Source: Stenotrophomonas ginsengisoli (GTDB taxonomy: Bacteria > Pseudomonadota > Gammaproteobacteria > Xanthomonadales > Xanthomonadaceae). Taken from it: a stretch of DNA of 64,000 nt. The notes under the pieces were generated by a model. That model did not search any database, was not told the origin of the DNA, and was given only the letters and a program-made list of their open reading frames with translations. Positions 18,789 to 28,067 of this stretch are shown one piece after another. Both the position numbers and the translations under genes were made by a program. The stretch lies in assembly GCF_001431485.1 (NCBI RefSeq), contig NZ_LDJM01000016.1:1-64000 (forward strand), given 5' to 3'. The stretch's first letter is position 1. Each line of letters starts with the position of its first letter.

Positions 18789-19705
18789 ACAAGATCCTCA
18801 AACAGCTCTTCCCGGTCATGCTGACCCTGGCCAGCGTGATCCTGGCCCTGCTGGTGCTGCGCCACCTGTGGTCCTACTACATGGATGCCCCGTGGACGCG
18901 CGATGCGCATGTCACCGCCGACATCATCCAGGTTGCCCCGGATGTATCGGGCCTGGTCGAGCAGGTTCTGGTCCAGGACAACCAGGCCGTCAAACGCGGC
19001 GATGTGCTGTTCGTGATCGACCAGCAGCGCTACCGCATCGCCCTGCAGCAGGCCCGCGCCAGCCTGCACGAGCGCCGCATCGCGGTGGAACAGCTGCGCC
19101 GCGAGATTGCCCGTGACCAACGCCTGCAAGACCTGGTGGCGGCCGAGGAGGCCGAGCTGCGACGGGCCCGGCTGCAATCGGCCCAGGCCGCGCTGGGCAG
19201 TGCCCAGGCCGCCGTGGACCTGGCCGCGCTGGAGCTGGAGCGCACCCGCGTGCTCAGCCCGCAGGATGGCCACGTCAATGACCGCACCGTGCGCAAGGGT
19301 GACTACGTCAACGCCGGGCAGCCGGTGCTGGCCCTGCTCGACACCCACTCCTTCCGCATCGATGGCTACTTCGAGGAAACCCGCCTGGAGGGGGTGCAGC
19401 CCGGGCAGCGCGTGGACATCCGCCTGATGGGCGAGTCGCAGCCGCTGCAGGGCCATGTGCAGAGCATCGCTGCCGGCATCGAGGACCGCTACCGCAAGGA
19501 AAGCAGCAACCTGCTGCCGGATGTGACCCCGGCCTTCGACTGGGTGCGCCTGGCCCAGCGCATCCCGGTACGCATCGCCATTGACCGCATCCCGGCCGGC
19601 GTCACCCTGATTGCCGGCCGCACCGCCACGGTCACCATCGAGCTGGAACGACCCCAGGCCACGGCCGGGCGGACCCCGGCCGCTGCCGACAAGGCCCCAC
19701 GCTGA
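18785..19705 (+). CDS. HlyD-family efflux adaptor (AaeA-like)
   Basis: A 306-residue periplasmic adaptor. It has one N-terminal transmembrane helix (about 10-30), then YYMDAPWTRDAHVTAD leading into the lipoyl half-motif with VKRGDVLFVID, a short coiled coil and the second lipoyl/beta-barrel part (VRKGDYVNAGQPVLALLD). This is the AaeA/EmrA-like form that pairs with FUSC pumps. The GTG start at 18785 overlaps the DUF1656 stop, and its own stop overlaps the next start (TGATG). Confidence 0.9.
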   Translation: MNKILKQLFPVMLTLASVILALLVLRHLWSYYMDAPWTRDAHVTADIIQVAPDVSGLVEQVLVQDNQAVKRGDVLFVIDQQRYRIALQQARASLHERRIAVEQLRREIARDQRLQDLVAAEEAELRRARLQSAQAALGSAQAAVDLAALELERTRVLSPQDGHVNDRTVRKGDYVNAGQPVLALLDTHSFRIDGYFEETRLEGVQPGQRVDIRLMGESQPLQGHVQSIAAGIEDRYRKESSNLLPDVTPAFDWVRLAQRIPVRIAIDRIPAGVTLIAGRTATVTIELERPQATAGRTPAAADKAPR

Positions 19706-21135
19706 TGCGCCTGCAGCACCTTGGCCTGGCCCTGGGCCTGGCCAGCCTGGCCGCGTGCCGCACCATCGGCCCGGATTACCAGCTGCCCGAACAATCGGCC
19801 TACCGCGACCGGCAAGCCAACGCACCCTTCCAGGACACCGCCAACCCGGCGCTGGCGGCCAATGCCGAGCTGCCCGCACGCTGGTGGGAGCTGTACCACG
19901 ATGACACCCTCAACGGCCTGATCCGCCAGGCCCTGGCCGACAACCACGAGCTCAAGGTCGCCGCGGCCAACCTGCAGCGCGCCGCCGCGCTGTACCAGCA
20001 GGCGCTGGATGTGGGCGGCCTGAAGGGCAACGCCACGGCCGCGGCCAGCCGTGCCCAGATCTCGCCCGAATCCTTCCTGCTCAGCCAGGACCTGCCGACC
20101 TTCAACCTGGCCGACGCCAGTTTCAGCCTGTCCCGGCAACTGGACCTGTTCGGCCGGCTCAAGCGCATGGCCGAAGCCGCCGAAGCCGACGAGCAGGCCA
20201 GTGCCGCCGCCCTGGACCTGGCCCGGATCAGCGTGGCCGCCCAGGTTGCCGGCAGCTATGCCGAGATCTGCCATGCCAACCACGAGCTGCATGTGGCCGA
20301 ACACGCGCTGCAGCTGCAGCGCGACAACCTGCAGATGGTGGAGCGTCTGATCAGCGCCGGCCGCGGCACCCCGCAGCAGCGCGCCCAGGCCCATTCCCGG
20401 GTTGCCCTCAGCCAGTCCCGGCTGCCGCCACTGCATGCCCACCAGCAGGCCGCGCAGTACCAGCTGGCCGCCCTGCTCGGGCGCGTCCCCGGGCAATTGC
20501 CTGCCGCTGTGGCCGATTGCCATCACGCCCCGGAACTGTCCGCCCCGATGCCGATCGGGGACGGCGCCGCCCTGCTCAGCCGCCGCCCGGACATCCGCCA
20601 GGCCGAACGCCAGCTGGCCGCTGCCACCGCCCGCGTCGGCGTGGCCATCGGCGAGCTGTACCCGGACATCCGCCTGGGTGCCTCGCTCGGGGCTGCCGGC
20701 CTGCTGCAGGATTTCGGCAGCAGCCTGACCCGGCAGTGGTCACTGGGCCCGTTGATCGCCTGGTCGATGCCGACCAAGGGCACGGCCGCACGCATCCAGG
20801 CCAGCCAGGCCGGTGCCGAAGCAGCCCTGGCCCGCTTCGATGCCAGCGTGCTGGATGCCCTGCGCCAGACCCAGACCGCCCTGAGCCGCTACGCCCACGA
20901 CCTGGACCAGCTGCAGGCCATGCAACGGGTGCAGCAGCAGGCGGCCCTGGTGGCCGCACAGGATGCGCGCCTGTACCAGGCCGGCCGCGCCCCGTACCAG
21001 GCCCACCTGGAGGCAGAGCTGGCCCTGGCCCTGGCCGAGTCTTCCGTGGCCGATGCCCAGGCCCAGGTGTCGCGTGACCAGATCCAGCTGTTCCTGGCCC
21101 TGGGCGGCGGCTGGAACACACCGCCGGCGCCCTGA
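19705..21135 (+). CDS. Outer-membrane efflux lipoprotein (NodT/OprM family)
   Basis: A 476-residue outer-membrane factor. The signal peptide ends in a lipobox LAAC (cysteine at residue 18), followed by TIGPDYQLPE, typical of NodT-type factors. WWELYHDDTL and the two TolC-like repeats with SRRPDIRQAERQLAAA follow. It would form the trimeric exit duct for the adaptor and FUSC pump of this operon. Its ATG overlaps the adaptor stop, so the operon carries its own outer-membrane channel, unlike the E. coli aaeXAB operon. Confidence 0.92.
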   Translation: MRLQHLGLALGLASLAACRTIGPDYQLPEQSAYRDRQANAPFQDTANPALAANAELPARWWELYHDDTLNGLIRQALADNHELKVAAANLQRAAALYQQALDVGGLKGNATAAASRAQISPESFLLSQDLPTFNLADASFSLSRQLDLFGRLKRMAEAAEADEQASAAALDLARISVAAQVAGSYAEICHANHELHVAEHALQLQRDNLQMVERLISAGRGTPQQRAQAHSRVALSQSRLPPLHAHQQAAQYQLAALLGRVPGQLPAAVADCHHAPELSAPMPIGDGAALLSRRPDIRQAERQLAAATARVGVAIGELYPDIRLGASLGAAGLLQDFGSSLTRQWSLGPLIAWSMPTKGTAARIQASQAGAEAALARFDASVLDALRQTQTALSRYAHDLDQLQAMQRVQQQAALVAAQDARLYQAGRAPYQAHLEAELALALAESSVADAQAQVSRDQIQLFLALGGGWNTPPAP

Positions 21136-21223
21136 CCGCGGCCCGGGCACCGGCCGGACCAAACCGATTCCTGCGCCTGCCATGGGCGCTTCCCACGACT
21201 GCAAACCCAGCAACGAGGTTGCG

Positions 21224-23278
21224 ATGCTGCTGCTTGACCGCCAGGCCTGGATGTTCTCGTTGAGGACCTTCCTGGCCGCCATCGCCGCCCTGTACATCGC
21301 CCTGCAGGGCGACCTGGAACGCCCCTACTGGGCCATGGCCACGGTCTATCTGGTGACCCAGCCATGGCTGGGGGCCACCCGCGCCAAGGGCATGTACCGG
21401 GTCGGTGGCACCCTGGCCGGCTGTGCAATGGCCCTGTGGATGGTGCCGCAGCTGCTGCAGACGCCCTGGCTGTTTGCCGCGGTGATGTCGCTGTGGCTGT
21501 CGGCCTGCGTGTACATCGCCCTGCTCAACCGCGGCCCGCGCGGCTATGCCTTCCTGCTGGCCAGCTATACCTCGGCCATCGTGTGTTTCCCGATGCTGCA
21601 TGCACCGGAGGACATCTTCGCCACGGTGATCTCGCGCAGCGAGGAAATCCTGCTCGGCACCATGATGGCGGTGCTGTTTGCCGCCCTGTTCTTCCCGCAA
21701 CCGGTACGCCCGATGCTGCGTGCCCGTATCGACAGCTGGATGGGCGATTCGGCCCAGTGGTGCGCCACGGTGCTGGCCGGCGACAAGGCGCATGCCCCGC
21801 ACAACCGCCTGGCCGCGGACCTGGCCCAGTTCGAGAGCCTGATCGAGTTCGTGCGCCGCGACAACCCGCGCCATGCCCATACCGCGGTATCCATGCAGCA
21901 CCTGCACGAGCGCATGTTGATGCTGCTGCCGGTGCTGTCCTCCATCGCCGACCGCCTCAATGCACTGCGCGCGGACAACCGGCCGGAGCTGGCCGACCTG
22001 GATGGGCTGATCCACGACATCACCCACTGGCTGACCCTGCCCAGCCAGGACAAGGCCAGCGGATACGAGGCCCTGCGCCAGCGCATCAGCGCACTCAAAC
22101 CCGACGTTGACGGCCAGCTCGAGCACCTGCAGCAGGTCACCCTGCTGCTGCGCCTGGAAGAGCTGGTGGACCTGTGGCACGACTGCGCCGCCCTGCAGCA
22201 GGCCATCGAGCAGGACCACCCGCCCGAAGGCATTGCCCGCTTCCGCATCCGCACCGACAACCGCCAGCAGCGGCCGGCGCGGCACGTTGACCACGGCATG
22301 GCCCTGTTTTCCGCTGCCAGCGCCGGGGTCGCCCTGATGTGCTATTGCGCGATCTGGATCCTGCTGGGCTGGGAAGCCGGCAACAGCGGGGCGATGATGG
22401 CGGCCATCGTGGCGGCGTATTTCGCCTCGCAGGACGACCCGGTTCCCAGCCAGGTGTCCTTCCTGCTGTGCCTGCTGGCCGCCACCGTGCTGGCCACCAT
22501 CTACCTGTTCGGCATCCTGCCCTCGGTGCACGAGTTCGGCAGCATCGTGATGGTGCTGGCCGTGGTGTTCGTGCCACTGGGGCTGCTGGTCTACCGCACC
22601 CATACCTCGGTGATCGTGTGGCCGCTGATCAACACACTGCTGGCCCAGCTGGGCCTGCATGGGCACTACACCGCCGACCTGGAGGTGTTCCTCAATGCCT
22701 CCGCCGCCATGGTGCTGGGCATTACGGTATCGGCGGTGATGACCCGCCAGTTCCGCTCGGTCGGTGCCGAATGGACCGCCCGCCGGCTGGTACGCCAGGG
22801 CTGGAAGACCCTGGCCGATGCCGCGCAAGGCCATGGCCAGCAGGACCGGCAGCAGTTCGCCGCACGCATGCTCGATCTGCTCGGCCTGCTGGCTCCGCGC
22901 CTGGCGGCCACCCCGCCGGGCAGCAACATCGCCTCGGTGGACATGCTCACCGAGGCCCGGGTGGGGCTGAACATCCTGCAGCTGCGCCGGGCCCGGCTGG
23001 GCCTGCCGGCCGAGAACCTGGCCGCGATCGAGGCCATCCTGGCCGACGTGGCCAGCCATTACCGCGCCCAGGTCGCCCAGCGCCGCCCCCTGCCACCGCC
23101 CCAGGCCCTGCGCGAGCGGTTGGATGCATCGCTGCTGCGCACCCAGGACGTGGCCGAAGGCAAGGCCCGCGATGAAGCCCTGATCGGTGTGCTCGGCCTG
23201 CGTTCGGTGCTGTTTCCGGCCCTGCCGCTGCAGCTCGCAACGCCCACCAAACCATGGAGTTCTGGCACCTGCAGCTAA
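21224..23278 (+). CDS. FUSC-family efflux pump (AaeB-like)
   Basis: A 684-residue inner-membrane protein with two blocks of about five or six helices (residues ~10-165 and ~360-510), each followed by a cytoplasmic region. The first block opens with RTFLAAIAALYIAL and RPYWAMATVYLV, and the second contains NSGAMMAAIVAAYFA, all typical of FUSC/AaeB pumps that export aromatic carboxylic acids or similar compounds. ATG 21224 is chosen because ACGAGG precedes it; an in-frame ATG at 21182 would add 14 non-conserved residues. It is the last gene of the MarR-controlled operon. Confidence 0.9.
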   Translation: MLLLDRQAWMFSLRTFLAAIAALYIALQGDLERPYWAMATVYLVTQPWLGATRAKGMYRVGGTLAGCAMALWMVPQLLQTPWLFAAVMSLWLSACVYIALLNRGPRGYAFLLASYTSAIVCFPMLHAPEDIFATVISRSEEILLGTMMAVLFAALFFPQPVRPMLRARIDSWMGDSAQWCATVLAGDKAHAPHNRLAADLAQFESLIEFVRRDNPRHAHTAVSMQHLHERMLMLLPVLSSIADRLNALRADNRPELADLDGLIHDITHWLTLPSQDKASGYEALRQRISALKPDVDGQLEHLQQVTLLLRLEELVDLWHDCAALQQAIEQDHPPEGIARFRIRTDNRQQRPARHVDHGMALFSAASAGVALMCYCAIWILLGWEAGNSGAMMAAIVAAYFASQDDPVPSQVSFLLCLLAATVLATIYLFGILPSVHEFGSIVMVLAVVFVPLGLLVYRTHTSVIVWPLINTLLAQLGLHGHYTADLEVFLNASAAMVLGITVSAVMTRQFRSVGAEWTARRLVRQGWKTLADAAQGHGQQDRQQFAARMLDLLGLLAPRLAATPPGSNIASVDMLTEARVGLNILQLRRARLGLPAENLAAIEAILADVASHYRAQVAQRRPLPPPQALRERLDASLLRTQDVAEGKARDEALIGVLGLRSVLFPALPLQLATPTKPWSSGTCS

Positions 23279-23383
23279 CTCTCGGGTTTTAACCACCCTG
23301 CACTTCTTGAAGAGTTTCCCAGCCCGAATTCACTGGTGAATACCCAACAAAAATCGATCTTAAAAACGACACAGCAAAATCAA

Positions 23384-25717
23384 TCAACGAAACAAATGTG
23401 CCTGGATGCCAATGAATGCATTTCGGATTTCGCCGACGGATCCGAGCAGACGCTTGGCATCATTGGCACCACCATAGCGGATGCGGAGCAGGTCACCCAG
23501 TTTGGCCGGGGCCAGTTCATCCACACCATGCCGCTCATAGGCGCTGAGCACGTAGTCAAGGAATTCGCGCATCTGCGGCTCGTGTCCGCCCAGAGCACTG
23601 CCACGGGCAGCGTCGGCCCGTTCTGCACGTGCCAAGGGAGCAAGGGCGAAACGTACGTAAGCCAGTACGTCAAAGATGTCGCTGTTGCCCGCATCAATCA
23701 GCCGCCTCATGTCATCCAGACGCTCTCTGCCGTAGCCCATATCCAGCAGCCGCTGCAAAAAAATCTCTCGTCGTCCCGGGTCACTCCATGTGGTGCGCAG
23801 CTGGTCCTCATCGATAACCAAGGTATTCAGATCGCCGAACAGCTGCTGCATGTACTCCTGTGCGGTGATCATCCGTCCATCGTTTGACCAATAGGTCGTC
23901 GCGCCAAGATAACGAATTGTGCGCTCGCGGCCATCGGCCAGCTTCACCACAATTTTGGATTCAGGCTCCTTCACTCCGCCCGGCGGGGTAATTGGCCCTA
24001 CCGGATAAGGATCCGGGCCACCACCGGGGCCAACCGGCTTAGGCCTGCCTATCGGCTCCGGCGGAAGCGGTTCGCCATCCCACTCCGGGTCATTGAAGTG
24101 CTCGTGTGCCTTCACAAAGTCATAAATGGTGAAGAAGTCCTTGCCGTCAAAGGTGCGCGTGCCGCGGCCAATGATCTGCTTGAACTCGACCATCGATTTG
24201 ATTGGCCTCAACAGCACAATGTTGCGCACGTTGCGTGCGTCCACGCCGGTGGAAAGCTTCTGCGAGGTGGTCAGGATGGTCGGCAGGGTCTTTTCGTTGT
24301 CCTGAAACTCGCGCAGGTGGCGCTCTCCCAATTCACCATCATCGGCGGTCACCCGTTCGCAGTAATGTGGGTCGGGGTTGTCCTTGATCTGGTTGACGAA
24401 GTTGCGCACCCGCGCGGCATGGTCCTGGGTAGCGCAGAACACCAGCGTCTTCTGGCGCTGGTCGATCTGGTCCATGAACTCCTGCACGCGGCTGATCTCA
24501 CGTTCGTCAATCAACAGCTTGGTGTTGATATCTGCCTCGCTGTATTCCTTGTCCGGGTCGATCTCGCCGGCCAGCACCTCATCACCGTCGCTGAAACGGT
24601 AGGTGTCCAGCGTCGACACCATCTGTCGCACCTTGAACGGAGTGAGGAAGCCATCGCCGATGCCTTCCTTCAGCGCATACGTGTACACCGGCTCGCCGAA
24701 GTAGGCATAGGTGTCGGCATTGGTGTCGCGCTTGGGCGTGGCGGTCAAGCCCAATTGCACCGCCGGTTTGAAGTACTCCAGGATGCCGCGCCAGCTGCTT
24801 TCATCCTTGGCGCCGCCGCGGTGGCATTCGTCGATGATGATGAAATCGAAGAAGTCCGGCTCGTAGCCTTCAAAGGTGAGCTGCGGCTCTTCTGCTTCTC
24901 CCCCGTCGGTCATAAACGTCTGGAAGATGGTGAAGAACACACTGGCATTGCGTGGCAGCTTGCCCTGCTTGCGGATCTGCTCCGGGCTGATGCGGCACAG
25001 CGCATCCGGCGCAAACGCACTGAAGGCGTTGTAAGCCTGGTCGGCCAGGATGTTGCGGTCAGCCAAAAACAGGATGCGCGGGCGGCGTACCGGGTCGCGG
25101 CTCAGGTTCCAGCGCGATTCGAACAGCTTCCAGGCAATCTGGAAGGCAATGGACGTCTTGCCGGTACCGGTAGCCAGGGTCAGCAGGATACGGTCGCGCT
25201 CCTGGGCAATGGCTTCCAATACCGCAGTGATGGCGTTGTGCTGGTAATAGCGAGGCTGCCACTTGCCGCCGCCGGTCTCGAACGGCACCGCGCCAAAGCG
25301 CTCTCGCCAATCGTTGCCCTCCGGAAAGCAGCGCTGCCACAGCTCTTGCGGGCTGGGGAACGGCAGTGCCATATCGGCTTCCGTGCCCGTGTGCATATCG
25401 ATGCCGTACCAGCCAATGCCATTGCTGGAATAGCCGAAACGTGCCTTCAGCAGGCTGGCATATTGCTTGGCTTGGCCAACCCCAGTGGTGTGCCCCAGGC
25501 CGGCCCGCTTGGCTTCCAGCACCGCCAATTGGCGGCCGCGGTAAGACAGAACATAGTCGGCAGACAGCGCCGCCATGCGCTGGCCCGCACCCAGAATCCG
25601 CCCAGGAGAGATGGTCAGTTCGCGCGCGATATGTGAACCGGGAACCACACCCCAGCCCGCATCACGCAACACTGGGTCAATTCGATTGGCGCGGGTATCG
25701 GCTTCGGTTTCCGTCAT
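23384..25717 (-). CDS. hsdR: Type I restriction enzyme R subunit (EcoEI-like)
   Basis: A 777-residue motor and nuclease subunit. The N-terminal PD-(D/E)xK nuclease has D54 and ExK at 68-70 (LAVLEAK). Next come two RecA-like helicase domains with Walker A ATGTGKTS (182-189), DECH in IIIDECHRGG, TATPKR and a late GRGTR motif. A proline/glycine-rich linker precedes an EcoEI_R-type C-terminal domain that docks on the methylase. It cuts DNA away from unmethylated recognition sites after translocation. It is the distal gene of a locus read leftward, 183 bp after the Abi gene, and converges on the FUSC gene. Confidence 0.93.
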   Translation of the reverse strand: MTETEADTRANRIDPVLRDAGWGVVPGSHIARELTISPGRILGAGQRMAALSADYVLSYRGRQLAVLEAKRAGLGHTTGVGQAKQYASLLKARFGYSSNGIGWYGIDMHTGTEADMALPFPSPQELWQRCFPEGNDWRERFGAVPFETGGGKWQPRYYQHNAITAVLEAIAQERDRILLTLATGTGKTSIAFQIAWKLFESRWNLSRDPVRRPRILFLADRNILADQAYNAFSAFAPDALCRISPEQIRKQGKLPRNASVFFTIFQTFMTDGGEAEEPQLTFEGYEPDFFDFIIIDECHRGGAKDESSWRGILEYFKPAVQLGLTATPKRDTNADTYAYFGEPVYTYALKEGIGDGFLTPFKVRQMVSTLDTYRFSDGDEVLAGEIDPDKEYSEADINTKLLIDEREISRVQEFMDQIDQRQKTLVFCATQDHAARVRNFVNQIKDNPDPHYCERVTADDGELGERHLREFQDNEKTLPTILTTSQKLSTGVDARNVRNIVLLRPIKSMVEFKQIIGRGTRTFDGKDFFTIYDFVKAHEHFNDPEWDGEPLPPEPIGRPKPVGPGGGPDPYPVGPITPPGGVKEPESKIVVKLADGRERTIRYLGATTYWSNDGRMITAQEYMQQLFGDLNTLVIDEDQLRTTWSDPGRREIFLQRLLDMGYGRERLDDMRRLIDAGNSDIFDVLAYVRFALAPLARAERADAARGSALGGHEPQMREFLDYVLSAYERHGVDELAPAKLGDLLRIRYGGANDAKRLLGSVGEIRNAFIGIQAHLFR

Positions 25718-25900
25718 GAATGTGAACGCAGTCGCAGATCAACCGATAGTCGCCGGTTGCCGTAGCTTATGCAATGCAGCCAACAACTCCACCGACAGCC
25801 GTTCTGCTGCCGTCGGCTTGCATGCAGCTTGCTGGTACCTGTAGCATTGGCCCCAACACGGCCCCTGCCTCTTGGTTCTTCGGAACTTACGCGGGGGTTC

Positions 25901-26902
25901 TTATTGTCCGCGTTCCGGTAGCCACCAAGTTTCCCAGCCGTTCGGAACGCCCATCGCCGCAATGGATTGCTTGCGCTGGGAAGCCTGCACCGGAAAGGTC
26001 TGCAAGTGGTCAGCCAGACGGTTGCGCCACTGGCTGCCGGGGCAGATCACATCCACCATGTGCCGCACGATGGCCAGATAGACGAAGGGCTTGGCCAACA
26101 AGTCCGGCTTGCCTGCAAACGCTGCGCACCATGCCGGCGCCTGTAATGCCGGCATCTTCGGTTCGGACACCATGTTGCGGTTCCACACCCGGCTGTGGTG
26201 CGCCACCAGGTTGCGCAGGTAGCTGAGCGCACGTACCCAGCTGGCAAACGCCTTCCAGTCGCCAATGCCGTAACGGGTGGCTATTGCCTCCTGGTCAGCC
26301 ACCTTCATCATCGCCAGCAGCTGCGACACCGCGCCGAAATCCCAGACTTCGATGGCCACCCAGATTGGCATGTCCGGGCCGTGCTTCTGCCGGTAATGCT
26401 TGACGAAATCCTCTTTCGAGCGGTCCACCAGTCCCTGATGCTTCTGCTGCCAGGCCGCAAACACGCTCATGCCGGAACGGCCATCGCGCCGCTCGCGGAA
26501 CGACGGGTGGAAGCTGTCCTCATGCAGATGGGCGAAGGTATCGATCCTGCCCAGCCGATAGGCCACCTCCACCCGCAATGACACTTCGATGCGTTCCAGC
26601 GCATCGGCCAGCAGCACGCGCAGCTTGCGGTCGAACAGGTACAGATCGACCGCATCGGAAAATGCGGTGCCTGGCATGAACTCATCCGTGCGCACCGAGC
26701 GCAGTGCCTTGGTGGTTGCATCCTGTTCCATGCGAAACACCCGGAACGGATACCAGTAGGCGCTGAGTCGGTAGTAGCCGGCTCGCTGCAACCATGCCGC
26801 GGCCCACGCATCATCGGACACGCTCATGCCACGTGCGGTCAGCAGCTCCAACTGCTCCTCAAATGCCTTCCACGGCCGTCCATAGCTGTTGGTTTCATTC
26901 AT
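25901..26902 (-). CDS. Abi_2 family abortive-infection protein (AbiD/F-like)
   Basis: A 333-residue Abi_2 protein. Residues ~37-55 hold the conserved LQRAGYYRLSAYWYPF, and DLYLFDRKLRVLLADALERIE follows. The core motif RNLVAHHSRVWNR contains an R-x4-H (R230 to H235), as in HEPN ribonucleases, so RNA cleavage during phage infection is plausible but inferred. It starts 13 bp after hsdS, inside the type I locus, and 183 bp before hsdR, all on the same strand. It probably acts as a back-up when restriction is overcome or lost. Confidence 0.88.
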   Translation of the reverse strand: MNETNSYGRPWKAFEEQLELLTARGMSVSDDAWAAAWLQRAGYYRLSAYWYPFRVFRMEQDATTKALRSVRTDEFMPGTAFSDAVDLYLFDRKLRVLLADALERIEVSLRVEVAYRLGRIDTFAHLHEDSFHPSFRERRDGRSGMSVFAAWQQKHQGLVDRSKEDFVKHYRQKHGPDMPIWVAIEVWDFGAVSQLLAMMKVADQEAIATRYGIGDWKAFASWVRALSYLRNLVAHHSRVWNRNMVSEPKMPALQAPAWCAAFAGKPDLLAKPFVYLAIVRHMVDVICPGSQWRNRLADHLQTFPVQASQRKQSIAAMGVPNGWETWWLPERGQ

Positions 26903-26915
26903 TGCTCGGTGTTGC

Positions 26916-28067
26916 TCAGGTCAACTGGCCGGAAAAGGCTTTTTGCAGCAGGGATTGCTTGAGGTCATCAAGGTCTGCGAGGTTACGGGTGTAGAGCATT
27001 TTGAGATGTCGATTCTTCTCAAGTAGGGTATCCAGCATCGTTACGATACGTTGTTGCTGCGCTACGTTCGGCACCGAAACTTTCAGTCCATTTATCATTC
27101 CAAGCTTCAGAAACTTTGTTCCTACCCCAACAGAGTTTTCCTTGAAATGCTTCAATTTCTTTATCATCTGAAAATACAGATACCGATAAAGGAGTCGATT
27201 TGTGTCATTGATGGCAATCACGTAGGTACGTTGATAGGCGTTAAATTTCCCCCGATAGTGCTTCACATTGAAGTCACCAACGGCATTATTACCGGCAAGA
27301 AGAATTGCCTCACAGTCGAAAGCAAATCTATCGATTGCGTACACATCCTTTGCACATGTAAAAAATGGATATTCGCCACCCTCAACGGCTGCATTCGCGT
27401 CAAGCTTGCCAGTTCGAATGGTTACAAGGTCACCCAGCAGACTCTGTTCACCATCGACATTGGCCAAGACACTGTCGAAGATCTCATCTACTGCGCACCG
27501 ATTTTGTTCAATAAGGATGTGGGTGCGGTCGAGAGCGGCGAAGGCTTGGTCGAGGATCGCGACGATCCGCTTTTGTTCGTCCAGCGGCGGCATCGGGATC
27601 GAGATATCTCCGATGACTGATAACGTAAGCGAAGGATATTTGTTGTCTTGAATCAATTCCTGCGCTTTTATCGTGGATAAACAATAAAGGAGATAGCGCG
27701 GATCAGCAATGTTCTGCCGAGCCGTTATCGTGGCAAGGTGACTTGAAACATAACCTTCACCGGCCATCATCACTCGATGATTGAGGAAGGTGGAAGCGCC
27801 GCTCTTTGGCATCAATATGGTTCCGGCCGGTACAAGCCGGAGTCCGGAGATGCCTTCATTATTCAGCAGATCACGCGCGCCATCTATTGCGCCAAACCTG
27901 ACTTGGCCGACATCCGACGTACGGATAAACGGATATGTTCCGCCCTCGAAGAGATATTTTTTTTGCGGCGCGGAGTTCCCTGCACCAATCTCCGCAACCT
28001 CCTTGAGCGGGACATATCTCCAGTTCGCTTTGTCATGGGTGAGTGCATCACCAGCGATCTCTGCCAT
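26916..28067 (-). CDS. hsdS: Type I restriction enzyme specificity subunit
   Basis: A 383-residue specificity subunit with two target-recognition domains (about residues 15-165 and 205-330). Conserved helical spacers follow each: MPPLDEQKRIVAILDQAF centrally and VAQQQRIVTMLDTLLEKN near the C-terminus. Each recognition domain reads half of a bipartite DNA site. The ATG at 28067 overlaps the hsdM stop (TGATG); a GTG one codon upstream is also possible. The gene is clearly richer in A+T than its surroundings, as expected for exchanged recognition domains. Confidence 0.93.
   Translation of the reverse strand: MAEIAGDALTHDKANWRYVPLKEVAEIGAGNSAPQKKYLFEGGTYPFIRTSDVGQVRFGAIDGARDLLNNEGISGLRLVPAGTILMPKSGASTFLNHRVMMAGEGYVSSHLATITARQNIADPRYLLYCLSTIKAQELIQDNKYPSLTLSVIGDISIPMPPLDEQKRIVAILDQAFAALDRTHILIEQNRCAVDEIFDSVLANVDGEQSLLGDLVTIRTGKLDANAAVEGGEYPFFTCAKDVYAIDRFAFDCEAILLAGNNAVGDFNVKHYRGKFNAYQRTYVIAINDTNRLLYRYLYFQMIKKLKHFKENSVGVGTKFLKLGMINGLKVSVPNVAQQQRIVTMLDTLLEKNRHLKMLYTRNLADLDDLKQSLLQKAFSGQLT

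Noticed and set aside
23279-23383. A+T-rich gap as an integration junction of the restriction locus
   Set aside because: No direct repeat shared with the other flank (29516-29724) and no integrase is visible; only composition suggests it.
25714-25962. 82-codon frame on the - strand between abi and hsdR
   Set aside because: It overlaps both neighbours, has no ribosome site and its composition is not protein-like.
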